Positions 52,282-64,000 of a DNA stretch of 64,000 nucleotides are shown in pieces. Source of the stretch: Asanoa siamensis. Lineage in GTDB: Bacteria; Actinomycetota; Actinomycetes; Mycobacteriales; Micromonosporaceae. Under the pieces are notes generated by a model. It searched no databases. It was not told the DNA's origin and saw only the letters and a list, made by a program, of their open reading frames with translations. The stretch lies in contig NZ_BONE01000029.1 in the NCBI RefSeq assembly GCF_016862555.1, positions 31,833 through 95,832 on the forward strand. Reading direction: 5' to 3'. Each line of letters starts with the position of its first letter. Within the stretch, counting starts at the first letter, position 1. A program made the translations under genes and the position numbers.

Positions 52282-52823
52282 CCCCAGCGGGCCTGCTCGA
52301 GCAGGGCTATCGCCCGCTCCTTGTCGCCGTCGAGGTCGCTGCGTAGCAGCACCGTAGCCGCGTCGACCGCCTCGGTCAGGCTCTTCCACCGGGCGTCGCG
52401 CTCACGGACGTCCTCACTGTGCGCAGCCAACTGACGACTCTTGGTCCACAGGTCGACGAAGACCGAGACCTTGGCGCGGAGCACCCAGGGATCGAACGGC
52501 TTCGTCAGGTAGTCGACCGCACCCGCGGCGTAACCGCGCAGCGCGAGTTGGGCGTCCCGGTCGGCCGCGGTCAGGAAGATGATCGGCACGTGCCGGGTCC
52601 GTTCGCGGCGCTTGATGTGGTTGGCCGTCTCGAAACCGTCCATGTCGGGCATCTGGGCGTCCAGGAGGATGACCGCGAAGTCGTCCACCAGGAGCTGTTT
52701 GAGAGCGGCCTCGCCGCTCTCGACCGCCACGGATTTCACCGGCAGCCCTTGCAGGATCGCCTCCAGCGCGAGGAGGTTGTCCTTGCGGTCGTCGACAAGC
52801 AGTGCCTTCGCCGTGCCACTCAC
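52278..52823 (-). CDS. Response regulator receiver protein
   Basis: 181 residues. A receiver domain covers about 1-125, with acidic pocket residues in LLVDDRKDN, phospho-acceptor Asp in ILLDAQMPDMDG, Thr in IFLTAAD and Lys in YLTKPFDP. The C-terminal 55 residues are a helical tail with no DNA-binding or enzyme domain. The GTG start is 16 nt after the stop of the large hybrid kinase, with GGGTGGG as ribosome site, so the two form an operon and the kinase is the likely phosphodonor. The output is probably protein-protein interaction. Confidence 0.92.
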   Translation of the reverse strand: MSGTAKALLVDDRKDNLLALEAILQGLPVKSVAVESGEAALKQLLVDDFAVILLDAQMPDMDGFETANHIKRRERTRHVPIIFLTAADRDAQLALRGYAAGAVDYLTKPFDPWVLRAKVSVFVDLWTKSRQLAAHSEDVRERDARWKSLTEAVDAATVLLRSDLDGDKERAIALLEQARWG

Positions 52824-52839
52824 CGTCCCACCCTAACGG

Positions 52840-57228
<4,389 letters not shown>

Positions 57229-57657
57229 GGTTCCTCGCTCGGTTGCTCGGCAGGATGACGACGGGGGGAGGCCGCCGGCAGCCCTCCCATCATGGCCTTT
57301 GCCATCGGACAAGCGCGAGGCCACACGACCGGATTACCGCCCCCAAACCGGACGGCCGGCAACGCGCGCCGCTCCCCGCCCACCCACGCCCTGTGGCGCG
57401 TGCCACACGCCGGCCCGCGTGCGGCGAGGTTGTGATCACCACAGTGCGTAGGTGGAAAAGAAACCCCCGCGGAGGTGGCAGCGACGCGGAGCGAGCGGTG
57501 TCCGGCGGGAGCGGCGGTCCGGGCCACGACGGGCCCGGGAAAGAATGAATTCGCCCTTCCACCAGCGGTCTCGCAGCGTGACGGGTGGGACGGGCGCGAG
57601 TACGGATTACCTCTGCCAGACCGGGCGGCTTGGAACATTCCGTCGCTTCGGGGCAGG
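57229..57657. other. Divergent intergenic region between the hybrid kinase and the HATPase-PP2C gene
   Basis: This 429-bp stretch holds no convincing gene. It contains a 6-bp inverted repeat TGTGGC-GCGT-GCCACA (57392-57407) and an 8-bp palindrome GTGATCAC (57432-57439), both possible binding sites for a regulator of the two divergent genes, and GGAACATTCC (57632-57641) closer to the rightward gene. No confident -10/-35 pair was identified. Confidence 0.5.
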
Positions 57658-59757
57658 ATGCTAAGCGTGTCAGGGGAGGTCGTCGCGGGCCAGGTGGAGC
57701 ACGTCCGTCATGTGCGGCTGCCTGCCGACCGGCGTACCCCGACGGCCGCGCGGGCGCTCGTGCGTGCTGTGCTGGCCGAGGCCGGGCTCGAGGATCTCAG
57801 CAACGAGGCGCTGCTGCTGACGACCGAGCTGTCCACCAACGCGGTCGTGCATGCCGGCACCGAGCTCGATATCGAAGTGTCCGCCGACGGGGTGGGGCTG
57901 ACCGTGACGGTCACCGACTTCGCGGGCGGGCCGATCGAGACGGTGCTGGTGCGGCCTCGACCGGACGCTTCGGATTTGTCGGAAATTTCGGAACGTGGGC
58001 GTGGGCTGCTGCTGGTCGATCATTTCGCCTCCCGGTGGGGCACGATCCACGAGGGGGCGCGGAAGGGCGTCTGGTTCCGGCTCGATCGGCCCGGTCAGGC
58101 CTCCGCGCCGCAGGCGGTCGTGCCCCGGCAGCTGGCCACCGGTGCCACGCTCGGCGCCACGCCCGTCGTCGTCGCCACCGTGCCCGGGCCGACGCCCACC
58201 GCGACCGAGATGGCCGCCCTCAGCGAGACCGCGCCCGACCCGTACGCCGACGACCCGCTGCCCGACTTCGCCGCCGACCTGCTGGCCCGGGTCGCCGAGA
58301 TGGTCGGCGCCGCCGGCGGTGTGGTCCGGCTCGACCGCGGCGACGGGGCGGGCCAGCGGGTGCTCGCGCGCTACGGCCGCCCGTCGCGCGCCGAGGACGA
58401 CCTGCTGCGGATGCCGCTCGCGGTCAACCGTCCCTACAGCGGGGAGCTCGAACTCGACGCCGCGCCGTCGACCTACGCGCAGCCGCTGGCTGCCCTGGTC
58501 GCCGAGCGGCTCTCGCTCTACGTCGAGAACGACCGGCTGCGCCGGACCGACCTGCGCCGGCAGAGCTGGCTCACGTTCCTCGCGGAAGCGAGCGAGTTGC
58601 TGGCGCAGTCGCTCGACGTACAGCTGACCATGGCCCTCATCCCCCAGCTCGTGGTGCCGCGGCTCGGGCAGTGGTGCGCCGTGCACACGACCGACGAGTG
58701 GGGTCGGCTGCATCTCGCCGCCGCCAGCCACGCGGACGAGTCGATGCTGCCGCGGCTGCACGCCGTACTCGCCGAGACCGGGCCTGAGTCTTTGCTCGCG
58801 CGGCTGCGGGAGGCGTCGCGGACCGAGTCGCAGGTGCCGCTCGGGCCGCCGATGGAAGGTTTCGCGGTGCCGCTCGTCGCCCGCGGGCAGCGGCTGGGCA
58901 CCCTCGCCGTCGGCCGGCATCTGCGCCACCGGCACGACCCCGACGAGATCGCGGTGGTCGAGGACGTGGCCCGGCGCGCCGGGCTGGCGATCGAGAACGC
59001 GCGGATCCACGAGGAGCGCCGCAAGGTCGCGCACACCCTGCAGCAGTCGTTGCTGCCGCCGGTGCTGCCGGTGGTCAAGGGCATCGGCTTCGCCGCGGAA
59101 TATGTGCCGACCGGCGACGCGGCCGAGGTCGGCGGCGACTTCTACGACGTGATGCCGCTGCCCGACGACCGCTGGCTCGTGGTGGTCGGTGACGTGTCCG
59201 GCAAGGGCGTGCCGGCGGCGGCGGTCACCGGGCTGGTCCGCGACGTGATCCGGGTGCTCGTGCACGACGGGCGGCCGCTGCCGGAGGCGCTGGCCCGGCT
59301 CAACGAGACGCTCGTCGAGCGGGGCAACGGGCGCTACTGCACGCTGGCGCTGGCCGCGGTCGGGCCGGCCGCGTCGGGCTCCGGCGATCTCGCGGTCTCA
59401 TTGCATCTGGCCGGGCACGACCGGCCGGTCGCGGTCCGCGCCGACGGACGCGCTGGATTCGTGGGTACGGGCGGCACGGCGCTGGGCCTCCTCGACGAGG
59501 TCGCCACGCCGGTCGCCGAACTGACGCTGCGCCCGGGCGACTCGCTCGTCTTCTACACCGACGGTGTCACCGAGCGGCGGCGCGGTCGGGACCTGTTCGG
59601 CCCGGAGCGGCTGCGGGACGCGACAGCGCCGCTGGCCGGTTACTCGGCCGACGTGGTGGCGGCGCGGCTCAAGACCGCGGTGATCGGCTTTTCCGCCGAC
59701 ACGCCCCGCGACGACATCGCCATCCTGGTGCTCCGGAACGAGTTCGTGCCGGGCTAG
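57658..59757 (+). CDS. HATPase-GAF-PP2C (SpoIIE/Rsb-type) regulator
   Basis: About 699 residues. An N-terminal RsbW-like HATPase covers about 25-150 (LLTTELSTNAVVHAG N-box, TDFAGG, ERGRGLLLVDHFASRWG). A GAF-like region spans about 330-480. A PP2C/SpoIIE phosphatase occupies the last 230 residues, with metal-binding Asp in EVGGDFYDV, VVGDVSGKG, FYTDGVTERR and PRDDIAILVL. Kinase and phosphatase domains for a STAS antagonist are thus fused, and a STAS gene lies nearby. The start is uncertain: ATG 57658 or GTG 57667; a longer frame from 57475 has atypical residues. Divergent from the hybrid kinase. Confidence 0.92.
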   Translation: MLSVSGEVVAGQVEHVRHVRLPADRRTPTAARALVRAVLAEAGLEDLSNEALLLTTELSTNAVVHAGTELDIEVSADGVGLTVTVTDFAGGPIETVLVRPRPDASDLSEISERGRGLLLVDHFASRWGTIHEGARKGVWFRLDRPGQASAPQAVVPRQLATGATLGATPVVVATVPGPTPTATEMAALSETAPDPYADDPLPDFAADLLARVAEMVGAAGGVVRLDRGDGAGQRVLARYGRPSRAEDDLLRMPLAVNRPYSGELELDAAPSTYAQPLAALVAERLSLYVENDRLRRTDLRRQSWLTFLAEASELLAQSLDVQLTMALIPQLVVPRLGQWCAVHTTDEWGRLHLAAASHADESMLPRLHAVLAETGPESLLARLREASRTESQVPLGPPMEGFAVPLVARGQRLGTLAVGRHLRHRHDPDEIAVVEDVARRAGLAIENARIHEERRKVAHTLQQSLLPPVLPVVKGIGFAAEYVPTGDAAEVGGDFYDVMPLPDDRWLVVVGDVSGKGVPAAAVTGLVRDVIRVLVHDGRPLPEALARLNETLVERGNGRYCTLALAAVGPAASGSGDLAVSLHLAGHDRPVAVRADGRAGFVGTGGTALGLLDEVATPVAELTLRPGDSLVFYTDGVTERRRGRDLFGPERLRDATAPLAGYSADVVAARLKTAVIGFSADTPRDDIAILVLRNEFVPG

Positions 59758-59771
59758 GGGTTCTGGTTCTG

Positions 59772-60278
59772 ATGGAGCGGATCCGGTGGTCGGTGGAGCA
59801 GGTCGACCCGGGCCCGGGTGAGCAGATCCTGGAGATCGGCTGCGGCGGGGGCACGGCGGCGGCGCTGGTGTGTGCGCGGTTCGAGGCCGTCGGTGGCGGG
59901 CTGACGGCGATCGACCGGTCCGCGACGGCCGTGAAGAAGACGCTCGCGCGGAACGCCTCGTGCGTGGCGGCTGGGCGGCTGACGGTGGTGCAAGCGGCCT
60001 TCACTTCCGGCGAAGTCGGCGGGCTGGGCCCCTTCGACAAGATCTTCTCGATCAACGTGAACCTGTTCTGGACCACGCCCGCGCGGGAGGAGATCGCGCT
60101 GCTGCGGCGGTTGCTCGTGCCCGGCGGCACGATGTTCGCCTGCTGGGGGCGGGGGCCGACGCCGGGGCGGTCCGACGAGATCGCGGCGCGGACGGCCGCG
60201 CGCTTCACGGACGCCGGTTTCCGGACCTCGGTGGTGTCCTCGGCCGGTCTGCAGTGCGTGAGGGCTATATCCGTTTAG
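59772..60278 (+). CDS. Class I SAM-dependent methyltransferase-like protein
   Basis: 168 residues. Motif I LEIGCGGGTAAALV (20-33) and the acidic residue of motif II in TAIDRSATAVKK show a Rossmann-type SAM-binding fold; DKIFSINVNLFW is the region of motif IV and LLVPGGTMFACW of the post-IV strand. The domain is short, with no obvious substrate-binding cap. It begins 15 bases after the stop of the phosphatase gene without a clear ribosome site, and its stop TAG forms part of the -10 of the next gene. Substrate unknown. Confidence 0.78.
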   Translation: MERIRWSVEQVDPGPGEQILEIGCGGGTAAALVCARFEAVGGGLTAIDRSATAVKKTLARNASCVAAGRLTVVQAAFTSGEVGGLGPFDKIFSINVNLFWTTPAREEIALLRRLLVPGGTMFACWGRGPTPGRSDEIAARTAARFTDAGFRTSVVSSAGLQCVRAISV

Positions 60279-60281
60279 CGT
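60276..60281 (+). promoter_or_regulatory. -10 element of a leaderless promoter for the MFS gene
   Basis: TAGCGT starts on the stop codon of the methyltransferase gene and ends six bases before the GTG of the MFS gene, the same spacing as at 51934 and 62960. Confidence 0.45.
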
Positions 60282-60287
60282 GGTTCA

Positions 60288-61895
60288 GTGAGTAGCGGAG
60301 TCACGGAACCCGGGTCCAACAAGTACACCGCTCTCGCGGCCATGGTGTTCGCGGTCGCGATGACGTTCATCGACCAGACGATCGTGTCGATCGCCGTACC
60401 CGATATCTCCGGTGAGCTAGGTATCTCCGCGTCCGCCATCCAGTGGGTGATCAACGGCTACCTGCTCTCGCTGTCGGCGTTCTTCGCCTTCGGCGGCCGG
60501 CTCGCGGACATCCTCGGTCACCGCCGGATGGTGCTGATCGGCGTGACGATCTTCGCCGTCTCGTCGGCGCTGTGCGGCGCCACCCCGTCGGGCGACGCGG
60601 CCGAGGCGTGGTTGATCATCTTCCGGCTCATCCAGGGCTTCGGCGCCGCACTGCTGTTTCCCGCGGCCCTCGCCATCGTGGTGGCGGCGTTCCCGTTGCG
60701 GCAGCGCGGGCGGGCCCTGGCGATCTTCTTCGGCATCAGCGGCGGCCTGACCGCGATCGGCCCGATCCTCGGCGGCTGGCTCACCCAGTACACGTGGCGG
60801 GCGATCTTCTGGGTGAACGTACCCGTCGCGATCATCGCCATCGTGCTCACCCTGCTGGCCAAGGTGAACCCGGCGCACCGCCGGGAGAAGCTCGACTGGC
60901 GCGGTGCCGCGCTGATCGTGGCAGGCATGGCGTTGAGCGTGCTGGGCCTGCAACAGGCGAGCTCGTGGGGTTGGGACAGTTGGCGGACCTGGCTGTGCAT
61001 CACGGCCGGCTTCGCGATCCTGGTGGTCTTCGTCCTGTTCGAACTGCGGGTTCGGACACCCCTGATCAAGGTACGGATCTTCCGCGATCGCGCATTCACC
61101 ATCGACAATGCGGTCCTCTTCTTCGGCCTGATGGCGTTCGTACCCCTCTTCTTCTTCGCCAGCGTCTATTCGCAGATCTCGTTGGGTCAGTCCGCCAGCG
61201 GCGCGGGCCTGTACCTGTTGATTTTCTTCGGCGGCTTCGTGGTGGCGGCGCAGATCGGCGGCCGCATGCTGGACACCGGCGGCGCGCGACGCCCGGTCAT
61301 CCTCGGGTGCGTGCTGGGCACGATCGGTTTCGCGTTCTGGGCCCGCAGCCTGACCACATTGGACGAAGGATCGCAGTGGTACTGGATCGTCCTGTCCGGC
61401 GCGGGCATCGGCTTCTTCCTCGGACCGGCGAGCACGGACGCGGTCAACCGCGCGATCGACGCGTCGTACGGCGAGGTCACGGGCATCACGCAGACGCTGC
61501 GCAACTACGGGTCCAGTCTGAGCCTGGCGATCCTCGGCACGGTGCTGTTGCAGGTCGGCCGCGACAAGATCACGACATCGCTGACGGGTCTCGGCGTGCC
61601 CGCCGGCGACGCGACCAACGCCGCGAACTCGCTGATGACGTCGACGGGCGCGGGCGCCTCGGCCGACGCGCTCCCACCGTCCATCCGCGAGGCGGCGTTC
61701 GAGGCCATCCAACGGGACTATGCGGAGGCGAGCCGGGTGGTCTTCTACGGGATGGCGATAGCCGTGTTCGTGGCGTTGTGCTTCGCGCTGTTCCACCCGG
61801 GCGGCAAGGTCACGGCGGAGAACACGACCTCGCCGGCCACCCCGGCCCGATCGGATGACGACGGTCCGTTGAACCCGCCGGTGGCACCGGCGTGA
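60288..61895 (+). CDS. DHA2-type (EmrB/QacA-like) MFS efflux transporter
   Basis: 535 residues with about 14 predicted transmembrane helices. Motif A GGRLADILGHRRMVLIG follows helix 2, motif D1 is in helix 1 (FIDQTIVSIAVPDI), and helix 5 has the antiporter-type SGGLTAIGPILGGWL. This is the drug:H+ antiporter-2 layout, so export of a hydrophobic compound is likely; the substrate is unknown. The C-terminal 40 residues are hydrophilic and Pro/Thr-rich. The GTG start lies six bases after a -10-like TAGCGT. No adjacent TetR/MarR regulator is seen. Confidence 0.93.
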   Translation: MSSGVTEPGSNKYTALAAMVFAVAMTFIDQTIVSIAVPDISGELGISASAIQWVINGYLLSLSAFFAFGGRLADILGHRRMVLIGVTIFAVSSALCGATPSGDAAEAWLIIFRLIQGFGAALLFPAALAIVVAAFPLRQRGRALAIFFGISGGLTAIGPILGGWLTQYTWRAIFWVNVPVAIIAIVLTLLAKVNPAHRREKLDWRGAALIVAGMALSVLGLQQASSWGWDSWRTWLCITAGFAILVVFVLFELRVRTPLIKVRIFRDRAFTIDNAVLFFGLMAFVPLFFFASVYSQISLGQSASGAGLYLLIFFGGFVVAAQIGGRMLDTGGARRPVILGCVLGTIGFAFWARSLTTLDEGSQWYWIVLSGAGIGFFLGPASTDAVNRAIDASYGEVTGITQTLRNYGSSLSLAILGTVLLQVGRDKITTSLTGLGVPAGDATNAANSLMTSTGAGASADALPPSIREAAFEAIQRDYAEASRVVFYGMAIAVFVALCFALFHPGGKVTAENTTSPATPARSDDDGPLNPPVAPA

Positions 61896-61962
61896 GTTCT
61901 GGTGCCGGTGATCCGGGCTGTTCGCCGGGCGCGAAAGGACTGCCCCGCTTCGGTGTGGCGGG

Positions 61963-61970
61963 TATAGCGT
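61963..61970 (+). promoter_or_regulatory. Candidate -10 upstream of the ClpP-like gene
   Basis: TATAGCGT stands out in a GC-rich spacer 83 bases before the ATG at 62053; unlike its neighbours this gene has a normal leader and an AGGGA ribosome site. The -35 is not clear. Confidence 0.35.
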
Positions 61971-62052
61971 CGAGAGCGGAGCCGGGTTCCGCCGACGTCG
62001 GGCAGGCTCACGACGTGGCGCGTCCGCTTCGGGGCTCAGAAGGGACACAACG

Positions 62053-62694
62053 ATGCCGCTCGACGACCATCCGCGCAGGTGGAACGCGCCGCCCGGCAGC
62101 CCGCCCTGGTCAGATCAACCGCCGGCGGTCGACAGCAGCCCGAGTTTGGCCCCGTGGTTGGAGGAACGCCTCTTCGACCGCCGCATCGTGATCCTGCAGG
62201 GCACGATCAACGGCGCGGCCGCGACCCGCACGGCGGCGGCGTTGCTCACGCTGGACGCACAGGGCCCGGACCCGGTGGAGTTGCACCTCCGCAGCCCCGA
62301 CGGCGACCTGGACGCGGTCTTCGCGGTGATCGACGCGCTGGACGTCATGCACGCCCCGGTACACGCCCTGGCCACCTCCGAAATCGGCGGCGCGGCCATC
62401 GGCCTGTACGCGGTGGCACCGTCCCGCAAGGCTTTCCCCCACACCCGTTTCCGCCTCCGCGAGCCCCGCGCCGCCGGCGTCTCGGGCACGGCGGAAGACG
62501 TAGCCCACGCGGCGGGCCACCATCTCCGCGCGCTGGACGACCTCATAGTGCGCATATCGGAAGCCACGGGCCAGCCGCGCAGCCGCATCGAGGACGACCT
62601 GTCGCGGGGCCGCCAGTTGACGGCGGAGGAGGCGCGCGAATACGGCCTGGTCCACGAGATCGTGGCGCCCGGCAAGAAGCCCGACCCGTCCTGA
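62053..62694 (+). CDS. ClpP-like protein without the catalytic Ser and His
   Basis: 213 residues with the ClpP/crotonase-type fold: strand LHLRSPDGDLDAVFAVIDAL (equivalent to the GG-S turn), TSEIGGAAIGLYAVAPS, PHTRFRLREP and DDLSRGRQLTAEEAREYGLVHEIV. In active ClpP the second block is GQAASMG and the third IHQP. Here the nucleophile position is Ala115 and the His position is Arg136, so the protein should be proteolytically inactive. The N-terminal 35 residues are Pro-rich and extra to the family. It may be a non-catalytic ring subunit or an adaptor. The ATG follows AGGGA by seven bases. Confidence 0.85.
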   Translation: MPLDDHPRRWNAPPGSPPWSDQPPAVDSSPSLAPWLEERLFDRRIVILQGTINGAAATRTAAALLTLDAQGPDPVELHLRSPDGDLDAVFAVIDALDVMHAPVHALATSEIGGAAIGLYAVAPSRKAFPHTRFRLREPRAAGVSGTAEDVAHAAGHHLRALDDLIVRISEATGQPRSRIEDDLSRGRQLTAEEAREYGLVHEIVAPGKKPDPS

Positions 62695-62959
62695 GACGGA
62701 GGCGGCTCCTGCCTCCTTCCGCGTGGTTAGCGCGACCACCCGGCCCGCATCCGTGAGGACGCACCCCAACCACCCTCGGCGTCGGTTCCTGTGGCGACGA
62801 GCACCGCTTGCCGGGTCGCGGCGAGCCGCTGCGCCGGCACGCTCCCGCCGCCTACGCACGCGGCGTCGTAGCCCGCCCCGCGCCGCTTCCGCGGCAAGGC
62901 CGCACCGCAGCCTCACCAGAGCCGGACCGCGGCCGCCGGGCCGCGTGCGTGCGGGGTCG

Positions 62960-62965
62960 TAGGCT
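62960..62965 (+). promoter_or_regulatory. -10 element of a leaderless promoter for the HAD gene
   Basis: TAGGCT, identical to the element at 51934, ends six bases before the GTG at 62972. Confidence 0.5.
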
Positions 62966-62971
62966 CGGTGC

Positions 62972-63736
62972 GTGGATGAGGCAGTTAGTCCGGCCGGTGC
63001 CGGGCCGAGCGCGACGGCGGCGCGGCGAGGTCCGGTTGCCGGCTCGACGCGGGAAACCGACGTCGAATTCGGCCAGCAGCCGACCGCGGCGCCGTACCCG
63101 CCGATTCTGTTCGACATCGACGGCACCCTCATCGACTCCCGTGCCATCGTGACCGCCGTCTGGCGGGCCGTGGCGCGGCGGTACGGGGTCGATCCCGAGC
63201 CCATCCTGCGCGTCTGTCATGGGCGTCGGGACGCCGATGTCGTGCCGCTCTTCTTTCCCGCCGAGTCCGCCGCCGCCGTGCACCGGCAGATCTCCGAGGT
63301 CGAGATGGAGCACGCCGATCGTATTTGTCCGCTTCCCGGCGCCGCGGATCTGTTGCGGCGCCTTGACCAGCGGCGGTGGGCGGCCGTCACCTCCGGGCCG
63401 CGCGCGCTGATGACCGCGCGGCTGCGGGCGTCCGGGCTCCCCGTGCCGCGCGTGCTGGTCACGGCCGAGGATGTCAGCGCGGGCAAGCCCGACCCCGAGG
63501 GGTACCTGCGGGCCGCCCGGCTGCTCGGCCACGACATCGCCGCGTGCGTGGTCGTCGAGGACGCGCCCGCCGGCATCGCGGCCGGGAAATCCGCCGGTGC
63601 GCAGGCCGTCGTCGGCATCACGACGACGCACCCCGCGGCCGACCTGACCGCGGCCCACGCCGACGCCGTCATCGACGGGCTCTCCGAGCTGCCCGGCGTG
63701 CTGGCCGACCTCGAGGGTCACAAGCCGCCGATGTAG
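62972..63736 (+). CDS. HAD-superfamily phosphatase
   Basis: 254 residues. HAD motif I is FDIDGTLIDS (nucleophile Asp48, acid/base Asp50), motif II TSGPRALMTARL, motif III lysine in GKPDPEGY, and motif IV VVEDAPAGIAAGKSAGA. The cap is helical, as in beta-phosphoglucomutase and sugar-phosphatase (GPP-like) members, so a small sugar phosphate is the probable substrate. The first 43 residues are an unusual Ala/Gly-rich extension; the leaderless promoter immediately before the GTG supports the long form. Its 3' end overlaps the convergent oxidase gene by 19 nt. Confidence 0.9.
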   Translation: MDEAVSPAGAGPSATAARRGPVAGSTRETDVEFGQQPTAAPYPPILFDIDGTLIDSRAIVTAVWRAVARRYGVDPEPILRVCHGRRDADVVPLFFPAESAAAVHRQISEVEMEHADRICPLPGAADLLRRLDQRRWAAVTSGPRALMTARLRASGLPVPRVLVTAEDVSAGKPDPEGYLRAARLLGHDIAACVVVEDAPAGIAAGKSAGAQAVVGITTTHPAADLTAAHADAVIDGLSELPGVLADLEGHKPPM

Positions 63737-64000
63737 CGGCCCGGCGCCATGCGCCGATGTGGGTCGAAGCGTTCCTTCACCTCCCGCAGCGTCGGCAGGG
63801 CCGCGACCGGGCCCCACATGTCGATCGCCGGTCGGACCGCCGCCGGCGCCGAGGTCACCACGCACGTGCCGCCGCGAAACAGTAGGACGCCGCGGACCGC
63901 GGTCAGGATCGCGGACACCCGGTCGGCGCTCAGGCTCGACGGCAGCGCCGCGTGCACCACGCCGATGCCCGCCGCGCCGCGGACCGGGACCGGGCCGCCG
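63718..64000 (-). CDS. FAD-linked oxidase, C-terminal part only (GlcE-like)
   Basis: The last 93 codons of a minus-strand gene that continues beyond the window. The segment ends LREVKERFDPHRRMAPGRYI, the typical C-terminus of FAD-binding (VAO/glycolate-oxidase-type) flavoproteins, preceded by a ferredoxin-like beta strand region (GPVPVRGAAGIGVVHAALP). Substrate cannot be told from this part. Confidence 0.75.
   Translation of the reverse strand, partial: GGPVPVRGAAGIGVVHAALPSSLSADRVSAILTAVRGVLLFRGGTCVVTSAPAAVRPAIDMWGPVAALPTLREVKERFDPHRRMAPGRYIGGL

Noticed and set aside
57475..57657. Extended N-terminus of the HATPase-PP2C protein from 57475
   Set aside because: Residues encoded there do not resemble the family and contain the likely promoter region; ATG 57658 or GTG 57667 fits better.

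Overview
This is high-GC actinobacterial DNA. GTG and TTG starts are common, a SigE-family sigma factor is present, and the haem/cytochrome-c-biogenesis gene order and several apparently leaderless promoters fit a filamentous actinomycete, probably of the Micromonosporaceae; the family assignment is inference. No tRNA, rRNA, CRISPR array, integrase or transposase was recognised.

Layout. (1) Positions 1-2617, minus strand: the start of a UbiD-type menaquinone decarboxylase, a membrane-anchored beta-propeller-like protein and a SigE-like sigma factor. (2) Positions 2690-28403, minus strand: ten tandem paralogues of about 840-857 codons. Each encodes an exported-type protein with a right-handed beta-helix, a PKD/Ig-like segment and three copies of a roughly 115-residue module marked by (V/L)(L/V)DTR. 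Three near-identical promoter regions divide the array into units of four, five and one gene. The third and fourth genes in transcription order have lost their start codon and signal peptide. This array is the best candidate for an undescribed system. (3) Positions 28486-45847, minus strand: a complete type 2 BREX (Pgl) phage-defence operon, pglW-pglX-pglY-pglZ-brxD-brxHI, in which every gene overlaps the next by 4 nt. An 18-bp direct repeat lies over the last codons of brxHI and over the last codons of ccsB beyond the far end of the operon, which suggests an island inserted at the 3' end of ccsB.

(4) Positions 46018-51846, minus strand: a housekeeping cassette hemL - histidine phosphatase - thioredoxin-like resA - ccdA - resB - ccsB for haem synthesis and cytochrome c maturation. 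The decarboxylase at the left edge belongs to the same respiratory context, so the array and the BREX operon look like about 43 kb of accessory DNA placed between conserved neighbours. (5) Positions 51946-59757: a signalling group made of a STAS protein, a response regulator, a very large soluble poly-HAMP hybrid histidine kinase and, divergently, a HATPase-GAF-PP2C (SpoIIE/Rsb) phosphatase, together a partner-switching type of network. (6) Positions 59772-64000: a small methyltransferase-like protein, a DHA2-type MFS transporter, a ClpP-like protein lacking the catalytic Ser and His, a HAD hydrolase and the 3' end of a FAD-linked oxidase.
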